Part shown: piece by piece, positions 8,098-17,030 of the stretch
Layout: each line of letters begins with the position of its first letter
Numbering within the stretch: the stretch's first letter is position 1
NCBI GenBank assembly: GCA_900542475.1
Contig: UQNO01000002.1
Span: 94,376-158,375 of the forward strand
Reading direction: 5' to 3'
DNA: 64,000 bases
Source: an uncultured Bacteroidota bacterium
GTDB lineage: Bacteria; Bacteroidota; Bacteroidia; Bacteroidales; F082
Position numbers and translations under genes: made by a program
The notes under the pieces: generated by a model
The model's database searches: none
What the model was told of the DNA's origin: nothing
Seen by the model: only the letters and a program-made list of their open reading frames with translations

Positions 8098-9318
8098 ATG
8101 GCAGATTATAGTAAAACAATTGACTTTATCAAGTCGATATATGGCAATCAGGACTTTACTCCATTGGCCGTTCCTGTTTTTGCAGGTAATGAAAAGGAAT
8201 ATCTCAACGAGTGTATTGACACTACCTTCGTTTCATCTGTCGGTAAGTTTGTGGATCGCTTTGAGGAGGATATGGCAAAATACACAGGTGCGAAGAAAGC
8301 AGTTGTCTGTGTAAGCGGTACTAACGCTTTACACATGAGTTTGCTTCTTGTTGGTGTTAAGCAAGATGATGAGGTGCTTACCCAAGCTCTTACTTTTATT
8401 GCTACATGTAATGCTCTAAGCTATATTGGTGCCCATGCCGTGTTTATTGATGTAGACCGTTCTACCATGGGACTCTCTCCCGACTCCCTGAGGGCATGGC
8501 TACATGCTAACGCTGAAGTAAAAGAAGTCAAAAAGGTCAAACGGGACAAAGAGGACTGTTTCTCTTTTAGTCATTTAGACTCTTCGACTTTCTCCTGTTT
8601 TAACAAAAATACAGGTCGTCGTGTCAAGGCATGTGTGCCTATGCACACCTTCGGTCATCCTGTTCGCATTGATGAGATTGCTGCTATCTGTAAGGAGTGG
8701 CATATTGAACTTGTAGAGGATGCAGCCGAGAGTATCGGCTCAACTTTCAAGGGACAGCACACTGGTACTTTTGGTAAAATTGGTGCGATTAGCTTCAATG
8801 GTAACAAGACCATTACTACTGGTGGTGGCGGTATGATGCTCTTCAATGATGAGGAGTTGGGTGCATACGCAAAGCATATCACCACACAAGCCAAAATACC
8901 ACACCGTTTGGAGTTCCGTCATGACCATATCGGTTACAATTATCGTATGCCTAATATCAATGCGGCAATGGGTTGTGCCCAGTTGGAGAATCTTGATAAG
9001 TATGTAGCCAGCAAGCGTAAGGTTGCAGCCGAATATGAGGAGTTCTTCAAGAATGTACCAGATATCGAGTTTTTCGTAGATTCTCCAGATACAGTCTCTA
9101 ACTATTGGCTCAACGCCGTTATTTTGAAGGACAAGGAGGCTCAGATTGACTTCCTCACTCAGACCAATGATAATGGTGTGATGACTCGTCCTATCTGGGA
9201 ATTGATGAATCGTCTGCCGATGTTTGAAAATTGTGAGAACGATGGATTGGAGAATACTATATGGTTTGCTGATAGAGTAGTGAATATTCCAAGTTCTGTT
9301 CGTTACGGAGATTTATAA
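8098..9318 (+). CDS. legC: LegC-like PLP aminotransferase with in-frame repeat insertion
   Basis: A DegT/DnrJ/EryC1 aminotransferase of about 406 residues, converting the 4-keto sugar to the 4-amino sugar in legionaminic-acid synthesis. I start it at ATG 8098 (MADYSKTIDF) because the longer frame would translate the repeat array. Family landmarks are TNALHMSLL, IELVEDAAESIGS and the PLP lysine K237 in SFNGNKTITTGGGG. Residues ~140-169 (KEVKKVKRDKEDCFSF and on) are lysine-rich, absent in style from relatives, and encoded by an imperfect inverted repeat at 8524-8594. It ends two bases before the AAA ATPase start. Confidence 0.85.
   Translation: MADYSKTIDFIKSIYGNQDFTPLAVPVFAGNEKEYLNECIDTTFVSSVGKFVDRFEEDMAKYTGAKKAVVCVSGTNALHMSLLLVGVKQDDEVLTQALTFIATCNALSYIGAHAVFIDVDRSTMGLSPDSLRAWLHANAEVKEVKKVKRDKEDCFSFSHLDSSTFSCFNKNTGRRVKACVPMHTFGHPVRIDEIAAICKEWHIELVEDAAESIGSTFKGQHTGTFGKIGAISFNGNKTITTGGGGMMLFNDEELGAYAKHITTQAKIPHRLEFRHDHIGYNYRMPNINAAMGCAQLENLDKYVASKRKVAAEYEEFFKNVPDIEFFVDSPDTVSNYWLNAVILKDKEAQIDFLTQTNDNGVMTRPIWELMNRLPMFENCENDGLENTIWFADRVVNIPSSVRYGDL
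8524..8594. repeat. In-frame inverted-repeat insertion inside legC
   Basis: The left arm GAAGTCAAAAAGGTCAAACG (continuing GGACAAAGAGGA) is an imperfect reverse complement of the right arm TTTTAGTCATTTAGACTCTT (continuing CGACTTTCTCC), with a short CTGTTT loop. Both arms have the GTC-spaced texture of the arrays around the four-helix-bundle pseudogene 600 bases upstream. It looks like a miniature version of that cassette without the gene, and its length keeps the reading frame open. Confidence 0.7.
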
Positions 9319-9320
9319 AA

Positions 9321-10571
9321 ATGAATGCTTTATTAAGATTTACAATAGAAAATTTCCGTTCTTTTGCTGAGCGGAAATCTCTAGTTTTAAGCCATGCGCC
9401 ATTAAACGAGAATAGCACATCGCTGCCTTTTTTGAGGGTTTGTGCTTTGTATGGTGCTAATTCTAGTGGAAAAAGTAATTTGGTTAATGCCTTAGCAAGG
9501 ATGAGATATATCATTCTGAATTCTGTTAAGGTTAATGATGGTGAAGATTTAGAATATGAACCTTTTTTGTTAAGTGATAAGAAAAATGAGCCGACGCTTT
9601 ATGAATTAGAATTTGTTTTGTCAGACAAACATTATAGATATGGTTTTTCGAACGATTCTAAAAGGATAGTGCAAGAATGGCTATATTGCATTAATCCTAA
9701 CAGTTTAGAAATCCCTCTTTTTATTCGTGATCAAGAAGATATTGGTGTAAGTGAGAAGGATTTTCCAGAAGGAGTAGATATGGAAGAGAGAACAAATGAT
9801 AATCGTCTTTTCTTATCTCTTGTTGCTCAGTTAGGTGGCTCTTTGTCTAAAAAGATTATTAGTTTTTTCTCTAAGTCTATCAATATCCTTTCTGGACTAG
9901 AAACTGATGATTATCTGACGTTTTCTGCTCGAATGCTTAAGGAGGAAAAGACCGTTGCATCGTTGATGAAGAACTTCTTTAATAGAGTGCAATTAGGTTT
10001 TTCTGATTTAACAACACGCACACAAGACTTTGACGCTAAATCTCTTCCTCATGATATGCCTGAAGAATTAAAGAATTTACTTGTCTCTAATTTAACAGGG
10101 AAAAAAAGTGTTTCTATATTTTCTGTTCACGGATGTTATGATTCTGAAGGAAAAGTTTTAGAAAATCGATCTTTTCCTTTTGATAAGATGGAGTCTGAAG
10201 GTACCAAAAAACTGTTTGAGATTTCAGGTCCAATCTTTGATACTTTATTAGAAGGGAAAATTCTGTTTGTTGACGAACTTGATGCAAAAATGCATCCTCT
10301 CTTATCTCGAGAATTAGTTAGATTGTTTACCGATGAATCTACAAATTCCAAGGGGGCTCAATTGATTTTTACCACTCATGATACAAATCTTCTTTCATCT
10401 AATCTTTTGAATAGTAATGAAGTTTGGTTTACAGAAAAAGACCAACAAGAACGTTCTGATCTTTATTGCTTGAATGATATTAGGTACTTGGATGGAAGCA
10501 GGATGGAAGAGACTGAATTGATGGAACATAATTACATTCAGGGGCGTTATGGTGCAATACCATATTTGTAG
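9321..10571 (+). CDS. AAA (AAA_15/21) ATPase, RloA/AbiLi-like defence component
   Basis: A 416-residue ATPase of the OLD/RloA type. The N-terminal strand FTIENFRSF is typical; Walker A is GANSSGKSN at about 45-53, Walker B KILFVDELDAKMHP near 312-325, and an H-switch TTHDTN near 351-356. Such ATPases pair with a nuclease or TOPRIM-like partner and trigger abortive infection in several antiphage systems; the partner here is the RloB-like gene 11 bases downstream. It starts two bases after legC, so it is fully embedded in the sugar operon and is probably translated by coupling. Key ATPase residues look intact, although its partner is broken. Confidence 0.82.
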   Translation: MNALLRFTIENFRSFAERKSLVLSHAPLNENSTSLPFLRVCALYGANSSGKSNLVNALARMRYIILNSVKVNDGEDLEYEPFLLSDKKNEPTLYELEFVLSDKHYRYGFSNDSKRIVQEWLYCINPNSLEIPLFIRDQEDIGVSEKDFPEGVDMEERTNDNRLFLSLVAQLGGSLSKKIISFFSKSINILSGLETDDYLTFSARMLKEEKTVASLMKNFFNRVQLGFSDLTTRTQDFDAKSLPHDMPEELKNLLVSNLTGKKSVSIFSVHGCYDSEGKVLENRSFPFDKMESEGTKKLFEISGPIFDTLLEGKILFVDELDAKMHPLLSRELVRLFTDESTNSKGAQLIFTTHDTNLLSSNLLNSNEVWFTEKDQQERSDLYCLNDIRYLDGSRMEETELMEHNYIQGRYGAIPYL

Positions 10572-10582
10572 AAATATGTGAT

Positions 10583-11332
10583 ATGGCGAAGAAAAAGAAT
10601 ATAACAGAAATGAAATATCTTTCTGTTTTCAATCAAAATGAAGATCAAACAAATGCGCATAAAGTAAAGTGTCGAGTGCTCATAGTTTGTGAAGGATTAA
10701 AAACAGAACCAAATTATTTTAAATCGTTTCATATGATGGAAAATAGTGGCGGTTTGGTTTTTGAGATAACTAGTGCGGGTGGTGGTATTAATACTATTCA
10801 AGTTGTTCAAAAGGCGATAGAATTGCGTGATAAAGCTGTTTGTGATAAAAAGCCATACGATGTTACTTGGGCTGTGTTTGATAGAGACAGTTTTGCTGCT
10901 GCTGATTTTGATAATGCTATACATATGGCAGATTCAAATGACATACGTTGTGCTTGAAGTAATGAGGCTTTTGAATTGTGGTATATTTATCATTTTGAAA
11001 ACAGAATAACGCCAATGTCTCGTAAGGAATATGCGCATAAGATAACAACCTTAGTTCAAGAAAAACAGAAATTAAAAGCAGGTAAAAAGTCTACTTTCGT
11101 TTATAAAAAAAATGATCCGGAAATGCGATCAATTTTGCTTGGTTGTGGCTGTAATGAACAACGAGCTATTCGTTGGGCTAAAGAACAAAGTGAGTCTTTC
11201 GATGCGCAAGATTATCATTCACATAATCCTTGTACAAAGGTTTATGAACTTGTCGAACTTTTGCTTGGAGAAGACAAAGTTTTTAATGAGAAAATTAGAG
11301 CAATAATGACTAAAAGAGGATGTAAGCAATGA
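10583..11332 (+). pseudogene. RloB-like protein interrupted by an in-frame TGA
   Basis: Frame 10583-11332 would encode 249 residues but for a TGA at 10955-10957. The first part holds RVLIVCEGLKTEPNYF and VTWAVFDRDSF, the E and DxD of a TOPRIM-like nuclease core; the second part begins SNEAFELWYIYHFEN, the RloB signature. Relatives usually have an aromatic residue just before SNEAFELW, so a tryptophan codon changed to TGA is a simple explanation. No frameshift is needed. RloB/AbiLii partners AAA ATPases in phage defence. Its final TGA overlaps the legH start (ATGA), so early termination could also uncouple legH translation. Confidence 0.8.
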
Positions 11333-11970
11333 AACGTCCATTAATTCTTATCGGTGGCGGAGGTCATTGCAAATCTGTGATTGAAATCACTGAAAGTGCA
11401 GGCTATGAAATCAAGGGAATCCTTGATATGCCAGATGAAGTTGGAAAGGAGGTTCTTCCTGGTCATAAGGTAATAGGCTCTGACAATAATATTCCTCAAT
11501 ATGTTGAAGAATGTGATTTTGTCATTACTGTTGGCTTCATCAAAAATCCAGCACTTCGAATCAAACTATATAATAAGGTAAAGGAGGCAGGAGGAAAGTT
11601 AGCAACTATTGTAGCCTCTACCGCCCATGTAAGCAAATATGCCAAAGTTGGCGAGGGTACTGTCATTATGCATCATGCGTTCGTTAATGCTGATGCTAAG
11701 ATTGGTGATAATTGCATTATCAATACTTTCGTTGATATAGAACATGATGCAGAGGTCGGTAATCAATGCCATATTTCAACAGGAACCATGGTAAATGGAG
11801 AGTGTAAGATAGGAGATAATTGCTTTATCGGTTCTCAATCCGTTTGTGTCAATTGTATCGAAATCGCCTCTGATATTATCGTGGGAGCAGGTTCTGTGGT
11901 TCGTAAGTCTTTACTTACAAAGGGAATTTATACAGGTAATCCTGCCATCCTTAAAATTAAAGCAAAATAG
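11329..11970 (+). CDS. legH: LegH/NeuD-like sugar O- or N-acetyltransferase
   Basis: A 213-residue left-handed beta-helix acyltransferase. The N-terminal Rossmann-like part begins with LILIGGGGHCKSVIEI as in NeuD and PglD; from residue ~95 hexapeptide repeats follow (VGEGTVIMHHAFVNADAKIG, IGDNCFIGSQS) and the C-terminus has the usual GNPA. In the legionaminic route LegH N-acetylates the 4-amino sugar made by LegC. It overlaps the stop of the rloB pseudogene by four bases and is followed one base later by legI. The specific substrate is inferred from context. Confidence 0.82.
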   Translation: MKRPLILIGGGGHCKSVIEITESAGYEIKGILDMPDEVGKEVLPGHKVIGSDNNIPQYVEECDFVITVGFIKNPALRIKLYNKVKEAGGKLATIVASTAHVSKYAKVGEGTVIMHHAFVNADAKIGDNCIINTFVDIEHDAEVGNQCHISTGTMVNGECKIGDNCFIGSQSVCVNCIEIASDIIVGAGSVVRKSLLTKGIYTGNPAILKIKAK

Positions 11971-11971
11971 T

Positions 11972-12982
11972 ATGAACAACCATACATTGATTATAGCCGA
12001 AGCAGGTGTAAACCATAATGGCTCCTTGGATATAGCCAAGCAGCTTATTGATGCTGCTGTAGATGCAGGAGTGGATATTATAAAATTCCAAACCTTCAAG
12101 GCTGACAAGCTTGTATCTAAAGATGCCAAGAAGGCAGAATATCAAAAGAATAATATTGGTGACGGTGATGATTCTCAATACCAGATGCTCAAGAAATTGG
12201 AGTTGTCTGATGAAGACCATCAAGAACTTGTTGCCTATTGTCGCCAGAAAGGTATCCGTTTTTGGTCAACAGCTTTTGATTTGGAAAGCATCGATTTCTT
12301 GCATTCTCTTGGTTTGGGACTTTGGAAAATACCATCTGGTGAAATTACTAACTATCCATTCATCAAGAAAATTGCTCTTCTTCATGAGCCGGTCATCATG
12401 TCCACCGGAATGTGCGATGAAGAAGATATCAGGAATGCGATGGAAGTATTGTTGAAGAATGGTTTGACGAAAGACCAAATCATAATCTTGCATTGCAATA
12501 CTCAGTATCCTACGCCGATAGAGGACGTCAACTTGAAAGCGATGCTCACTATCAAAGATGACTTTGGCACAATAGTAGGTTATTCTGACCATACACAAGG
12601 AATAGAAGTACCTATTGCTGCTGTTGCTCTTGGAGCACAAGTAATAGAAAAGCACTTTACACTTGATAGAAATATGGTTGGACCTGACCACAAGGCATCA
12701 TTAGAGCCACATGAATTAAAAGCGATGGTAAAAGCCATTCGTAATATAGAACAAGCTTTGGGTACGGGAATAAAGCAGGTGTCTGATTCAGAACGTGCTA
12801 ATATTGAAGTTGCCCGTAAGAGTATTGTGGCAAGTACCTCTATTAAGAAAGGTGAAACATTGTCTGATAATAACTTGGCTGTAAAACGTCCTGGTACTGG
12901 TATTTCACCTATGCGCTGGGAAGATGTTGTAGGTAAAAAAGCAATTAAAGATTATCAACCAGACGAACAAATACTATTATGA
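11972..12982 (+). CDS. legI: N-acetylneuraminate/legionaminate synthase
   Basis: A NeuB-family synthase condensing phosphoenolpyruvate with the hexose made by LegG to form a nine-carbon sialic-acid-like sugar. I place the start at ATG 11972 (MNNHTLIIAEAGVNHNG), giving 336 residues, the usual length; a longer upstream frame overlaps legH and is not used. The TIM-barrel hallmarks AEAGVNHNGS and VIEKHFTLDRNMVGPDH are present, as is the C-terminal SAF/antifreeze-like domain (RKSIVAS, AVKRPGTGISPM). Its stop overlaps the legG start (ATGA). Confidence 0.92.
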   Translation: MNNHTLIIAEAGVNHNGSLDIAKQLIDAAVDAGVDIIKFQTFKADKLVSKDAKKAEYQKNNIGDGDDSQYQMLKKLELSDEDHQELVAYCRQKGIRFWSTAFDLESIDFLHSLGLGLWKIPSGEITNYPFIKKIALLHEPVIMSTGMCDEEDIRNAMEVLLKNGLTKDQIIILHCNTQYPTPIEDVNLKAMLTIKDDFGTIVGYSDHTQGIEVPIAAVALGAQVIEKHFTLDRNMVGPDHKASLEPHELKAMVKAIRNIEQALGTGIKQVSDSERANIEVARKSIVASTSIKKGETLSDNNLAVKRPGTGISPMRWEDVVGKKAIKDYQPDEQILL

Positions 12983-14133
12983 GAAAGATTTGTTTTGTAA
13001 CGGGCACTCGTGCAGAATATGGCTTATTGAGTCGTTTAATGAGATTAGTCAAGGATGATGAAGATATGCAGCTTCAAGTCATAGCCACTAATATGCACCT
13101 GATGCCTGAATATGGAGAAACTTATAAAGAGATAGAGAAAGATGGATTTACTATAGATAAAAAGGTCTATATGCATAAACCATCTGATGATGCCCATGGC
13201 ATTATTTCATCAATGGCAGAAGAGATGCAAGGCATGAATGATGCATTGTCAGAGCTTAAGCCCGATATTCTCGTACTATTAGGTGATAGATATGAGATTC
13301 TTGTTGCTGCACAGGTAGCGTTGATTCATCGTATTCCAATCGCTCATATTCATGGTGGGGAAGTTACTGAAGGTGCATTTGATGATGCTATTCGTCATTC
13401 TGTGACCAAGATGTCTTCATTGCATTTTACCTCTTGTGAAGAATATCGCCATCGTGTTATTCAACTGGGAGAACAACCATCAAGAGTTTTTAATGTAGGG
13501 GCTCTTGGTGTGGAAAACATCAAGAAGTTCCCGCTGATGAGCAAAACGGAAGTGGAGGAATCTGTCAACTTTAAGTTAGATGAGAACACCATCCTTGTTA
13601 CTTACCATCCTGTAACTTTAGGAGAGCATACCACAGAAAAGGACATCAAAGAGTTTATTGCAGCATTGGAAGAGCGCAAGAATTTGAGAGTGTTCTTCAC
13701 TATGCCTAACTCTGATACTGGTTCGCAGGCTATTGTAGATGCTATCAATGAGTTTGTTGCAAACAATGCTGACAGATCCATTGCTTATAAGTCACTTGGC
13801 ATTAAGCGTTACCTCTCTGTGATGAAATATACAGGAGCCGTGGTTGGTAACTCTTCCAGCGGCTTGCTGGAAGTCCCTTCGTTTTGCATTCCCACATTGA
13901 ATATAGGTGACCGCCAGAAGGGTAGAATGGCAGCAGACAGTGTGTATAACTGTGAGACTGATAAAGAATCCATCCTGAAAGGTTTAGAAGTGACTATGTC
14001 ACCAGCTTTTAAGAAGAAGGCAGCAGAAACTCATAATCCTTACGAGAAAGCGAATACAGCGGAGGAAATCTTTGAGGTGATAAGCACCTATCCATTGGAA
14101 CAACTAAAACAAAAGCAATTTTATAATTTATAG
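12979..14133 (+). CDS. legG: Hydrolysing NDP-N-acetylhexosamine 2-epimerase
   Basis: A 384-residue NeuC/LegG enzyme that removes the nucleotide and inverts C2, giving the free manno-configured sugar used by legI. It opens with ICFVTGTRAEYGLLSRLM; PDILVLLGDRYEIL, HIHGGEVTEGAFDDAIRH and a C-terminal VVGNSSSGLLE are family signatures. Its presence favours a legionaminic- or neuraminic-type product over pseudaminic acid, which uses a different hydrolase (PseG). It is translationally coupled to legI and followed five bases later by legF. Confidence 0.92.
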   Translation: MRKICFVTGTRAEYGLLSRLMRLVKDDEDMQLQVIATNMHLMPEYGETYKEIEKDGFTIDKKVYMHKPSDDAHGIISSMAEEMQGMNDALSELKPDILVLLGDRYEILVAAQVALIHRIPIAHIHGGEVTEGAFDDAIRHSVTKMSSLHFTSCEEYRHRVIQLGEQPSRVFNVGALGVENIKKFPLMSKTEVEESVNFKLDENTILVTYHPVTLGEHTTEKDIKEFIAALEERKNLRVFFTMPNSDTGSQAIVDAINEFVANNADRSIAYKSLGIKRYLSVMKYTGAVVGNSSSGLLEVPSFCIPTLNIGDRQKGRMAADSVYNCETDKESILKGLEVTMSPAFKKKAAETHNPYEKANTAEEIFEVISTYPLEQLKQKQFYNL

Positions 14134-14138
14134 TTTTT

Positions 14139-14861
14139 ATGTACAAAGGCAAAAGAATTTTGGCCATTATTCCTGCACGTGGGGGTAGTAAAGGTCTTCC
14201 TGGAAAAAACATACGTGAATTGTGTGGCAAACCGCTCATCGCATGGTCTATTGAACATGCCCAGAAGAGCAAGTATGTAGATGAGATTTTTATCTCGACC
14301 GATAGCCAGGAAATAGCAAATGTGGCAGAGAAGTATGGCGCACCTTGCCCTGAACTCCGTCCTGCTGAACTGGCCCGTGACACTGCTCCTTCTTCGGAGT
14401 TTATTGTTTATACGCTGAATAAGATGAAGAATGAAAACAAGCCGTTTGACTACTTCATCTTGTTGGAACCTACCTCACCGCTGCGTGATGTTGAAGATGT
14501 GGACAAGTCCATTGAAATGCTTATTGACAGCCCAGAAAGTGAGAGTTGTGTAGGTGTTGCCATGTCTGGCACTGTTCACCCTGCATTTATGGTTGTTAAA
14601 GATGAAAACGGCTACTTGAAAGCCCTTATGCCTGACAAATCTACATTGAGAAGGCAGGATCTTCCGGATGTGTATTTCTTTGAGGGCAGTGTTTATGTGA
14701 GTAGCGTTGATGCATATCTCCAGAAACGCACCTTCTATCACGATAAGACCCTTCCTTTTGTAGTGCCTGAATGGAAGAGCTACGAGGTGGACGACTTTGT
14801 GGATTTTACTATCATTGAAGCAATTATGAAACTTAAGTTAAATGGATATTTTAATAAATAA
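14139..14861 (+). CDS. legF: CMP-nonulosonate cytidylyltransferase
   Basis: A 240-residue NeuA-type enzyme activating the nine-carbon sugar with CTP to the CMP donor used by glycosyltransferases. The nucleotide-binding signature IPARGGSKGLPGKN is near residues 10-23, followed by CGKPLIAWSIE; LLEPTSPLRDVEDV near 107 is the second conserved region. The tight spacing (5 bases after legG, 8 before the aminotransferase gene) marks one operon. The donor made is inferred to be CMP-Leg or a close derivative. Confidence 0.92.
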   Translation: MYKGKRILAIIPARGGSKGLPGKNIRELCGKPLIAWSIEHAQKSKYVDEIFISTDSQEIANVAEKYGAPCPELRPAELARDTAPSSEFIVYTLNKMKNENKPFDYFILLEPTSPLRDVEDVDKSIEMLIDSPESESCVGVAMSGTVHPAFMVVKDENGYLKALMPDKSTLRRQDLPDVYFFEGSVYVSSVDAYLQKRTFYHDKTLPFVVPEWKSYEVDDFVDFTIIEAIMKLKLNGYFNK

Positions 14862-14869
14862 ACAATATT

Positions 14870-16201
14870 ATGGTTAAGATTGAACTTACGAAGACTGGTA
14901 AAAGTCAGCTCCTTTACAAGGAAGCTAAGAAGATCATCCCAGGAGGTTGCCAACTGTTGTCAAAGAGACCCGAAAAGTTTGTTCCCGAATACTGGCCTGC
15001 TTATTATTCAAAGGCTAAAGGATGCAAGGTTTGGGATCTTGATGGAAACGAGTATCTTGATTTTAGTACGATGGGCATTGGTGCTTGCACAATTGGCTAT
15101 GCTGACGAGGAGATAGACAATGCTGTAAAGGCTGCTATTGACAATGGCAGTATGTGTTCGCTGATGGTTCCTGAAGAGGTTGAACTGGCAGAACTACTAC
15201 TGGAGCTTCATCCTTGGGCTGACATGGTTCGCTACGGTAAGGGTGGCGGTGATGCCATGGCCGTTGCCGTGCGTATTGCCCGTGCTGCCACCAAGAAGGA
15301 TATTATACTCTTCAGTGGTTATCACGGCTGGCACGACTGGTATCTTTCTGCCAACCTTGCAGATAATGCCGCTCTTGATGGTCAGCTGATGGCTGGTCTT
15401 AGTCCAGTTGGTGTTGCTCGTGGTCTTAAAGGTACCTCTAAACCTTTCTACTACAATAACAAACAGGAGTTCCTTGAGCTAATCAATACATACGGTGATC
15501 AGATTGGTGGTGTTGTTCTGGAAGCTGCCAGAAACATGACTCCTGAGACTGACTTCTTTACTGCAATTGAACACGAAACCCGGCGTCTTGGTGTACCTCT
15601 CATCATTGATGAGGTTACCAGTGGTTTCCGTATGAACTGTGGTGGTGCTTGCGAATATTTTGGCATCCATCCTGATATGGCAGTATTTGCCAAGGGTATG
15701 GGTAACGGCTATCCTATTGCTGCCATCATTGGTAAGGAAAAGTTCATGGATGCAGCCCAAGAGAGTTTTATCAGCTCTACTTTCTGGACAGAGCGTGTTG
15801 GTTTTGCTGCTGCAATCGCTACTATTAAGAAGATGAAGCGTGAGAAGGTACAAGACCACATGGTGGCTTGCGGTAAGCAGGTACAGGAAGGCTGGACTAA
15901 CCTTGCCAAGAAGCATTGCCTTGATATCCATATCAGCGGGATCTATCCGCTCAGTCACATCTCCTTCACGGCTGCACCTGGTGAGCTAAAAACTCTGTTC
16001 ACGCAGGAAATGCTGAGGAGGGGATTTATTGCCAGCGATGCTTACTATGCAAGCTTTGCTCATAAGGAAGAACACATGGTTAAGTATCTGGAGGCAGTAG
16101 ATGAGGTGTTTGCACTGATGGCAAAGGCTGTTAAGGAAGGCAACTACAAACAGTTGCTCCTTGGCCCTGTTGCTCACGGTGGTTTCGTTCGTCTTGCCTA
16201 A
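14870..16201 (+). CDS. Class III (glutamate-1-semialdehyde-like) aminotransferase
   Basis: A 443-residue PLP fold-type I aminotransferase. GSA-type features are visible: KIIPGGCQLLSKRPE, GSMCSLMVPEEVELAELL, YHGWHDWYLS, the aspartate in PLIIDEVTSGFR and the PLP lysine in FAKGMGNGYPIAA near residue 281. It is not the hemL housekeeping enzyme; its place between legF and ptmA-like genes suggests an amino-sugar role. One possibility is that it supplies the amino group for glucosamine-phosphate formation in the GDP-linked legionaminic route, standing in for PtmF. That role is inferred. A strong hairpin follows 10 bases after its stop. Confidence 0.8.
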   Translation: MVKIELTKTGKSQLLYKEAKKIIPGGCQLLSKRPEKFVPEYWPAYYSKAKGCKVWDLDGNEYLDFSTMGIGACTIGYADEEIDNAVKAAIDNGSMCSLMVPEEVELAELLLELHPWADMVRYGKGGGDAMAVAVRIARAATKKDIILFSGYHGWHDWYLSANLADNAALDGQLMAGLSPVGVARGLKGTSKPFYYNNKQEFLELINTYGDQIGGVVLEAARNMTPETDFFTAIEHETRRLGVPLIIDEVTSGFRMNCGGACEYFGIHPDMAVFAKGMGNGYPIAAIIGKEKFMDAAQESFISSTFWTERVGFAAAIATIKKMKREKVQDHMVACGKQVQEGWTNLAKKHCLDIHISGIYPLSHISFTAAPGELKTLFTQEMLRRGFIASDAYYASFAHKEEHMVKYLEAVDEVFALMAKAVKEGNYKQLLLGPVAHGGFVRLA

Positions 16202-16211
16202 ATAACCATTG

Positions 16212-16242
16212 TCTGGTGGCGGCTGACCCAGCCGCCACCAGA
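16212..16242 (+). terminator. Perfect 14-bp hairpin between aminotransferase and SDR genes
   Basis: TCTGGTGGCGGCTG pairs exactly with CAGCCGCCACCAGA around an ACC loop. No T tract follows, and the next gene begins 22 bases later, so it may act as an attenuator or an mRNA-stabilising end rather than a full stop. Confidence 0.55.
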
Positions 16243-16264
16243 TACCAATCAAATTCTTGGAGTT

Positions 16265-16999
16265 ATGCTTAGTAATAAAGTAGTCATTATTATTGGTGGC
16301 GGTGGCCTTATAGGTAGAGAAATAGTAAAGGATGCCTTTAAGAAACATGCCATGGTGGTTAATTGCGACATCGCGTTTGACACAGACTGGGAAAAAGGAA
16401 CCTATCATTTGGATGTGACCTCAACAGAAGCAATTGACAAGCTCATTGTTGATGTAGTTGAGAAATATGGCTGCATTGACGGTCTCGTTAATAGTGGTTA
16501 TCCTCGCACAAAGGACTGGGGTGTATTCTTTGAGGATATTCCCCTTGAGTCCTGGCGTAAGAATGTGGAGTGGCAGTTGAACAGTTGTTTCTATATTTGC
16601 CAGAAGACATTGGAGGTGATGAAGAAGCAAAAATTCGGTTCCATTGTGAACTTTGGCTCTATCTATGGTGTGGTAGGTAACGATTTCACCATCTATGAAG
16701 GTTATGGCGGAACTTCACCCGCGGCCTATCCTGCCATCAAGGGCGGTATCATCAATTTCTCCCGCTACCTTGCCTCTTATTTTGGCAAGTACGGCATTCG
16801 CGTGAATGTGGTTTCGCCTGGCGGCATTATTGACAAACAGCATCCATCTTTTATTGAACGCTATAGTGAAAAATCACCCCTGAAGCGTCTTGGGAAACCG
16901 GAGGAGGTTGCACCTGCTGTCAGTTTCCTTTTGTCCGATGAAGCTTCGTTTATTACAGGCCATAACCTGATGGTGGATGGTGGTTGGACTGCCATTTGA
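16265..16999 (+). CDS. ptmA: Short-chain dehydrogenase, PtmA-like
   Basis: A 244-residue classical SDR. The cofactor loop is [10 protein letters not shown] near residues 13-22, the active-site region has a conserved serine in VNFGSIYG near 129, and the catalytic pair is YPAIKGG near 156-162. It ends with [15 protein letters not shown], the usual SDR C-terminus. PtmA of Campylobacter jejuni acts with PtmF and PtmE in making the GDP-linked precursor of legionaminic acid; adjacency to a ptmE-type gene here supports that assignment, which remains inference. Its end overlaps a possible upstream start of the next gene. Confidence 0.75.
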   Translation: MLSNKVVIIIGGGGLIGREIVKDAFKKHAMVVNCDIAFDTDWEKGTYHLDVTSTEAIDKLIVDVVEKYGCIDGLVNSGYPRTKDWGVFFEDIPLESWRKNVEWQLNSCFYICQKTLEVMKKQKFGSIVNFGSIYGVVGNDFTIYEGYGGTSPAAYPAIKGGIINFSRYLASYFGKYGIRVNVVSPGGIIDKQHPSFIERYSEKSPLKRLGKPEEVAPAVSFLLSDEASFITGHNLMVDGGWTAI

Positions 17000-17030
17000 T
17001 GCTTTAAGAAAAAATGATGAGATGTGCATA

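Noticed and set aside
11846..11971. Longer form of the legI protein
   Set aside because: The extra residues overlap legH in another frame and the NeuB family starts at the MNNHTLIIAEAG position.
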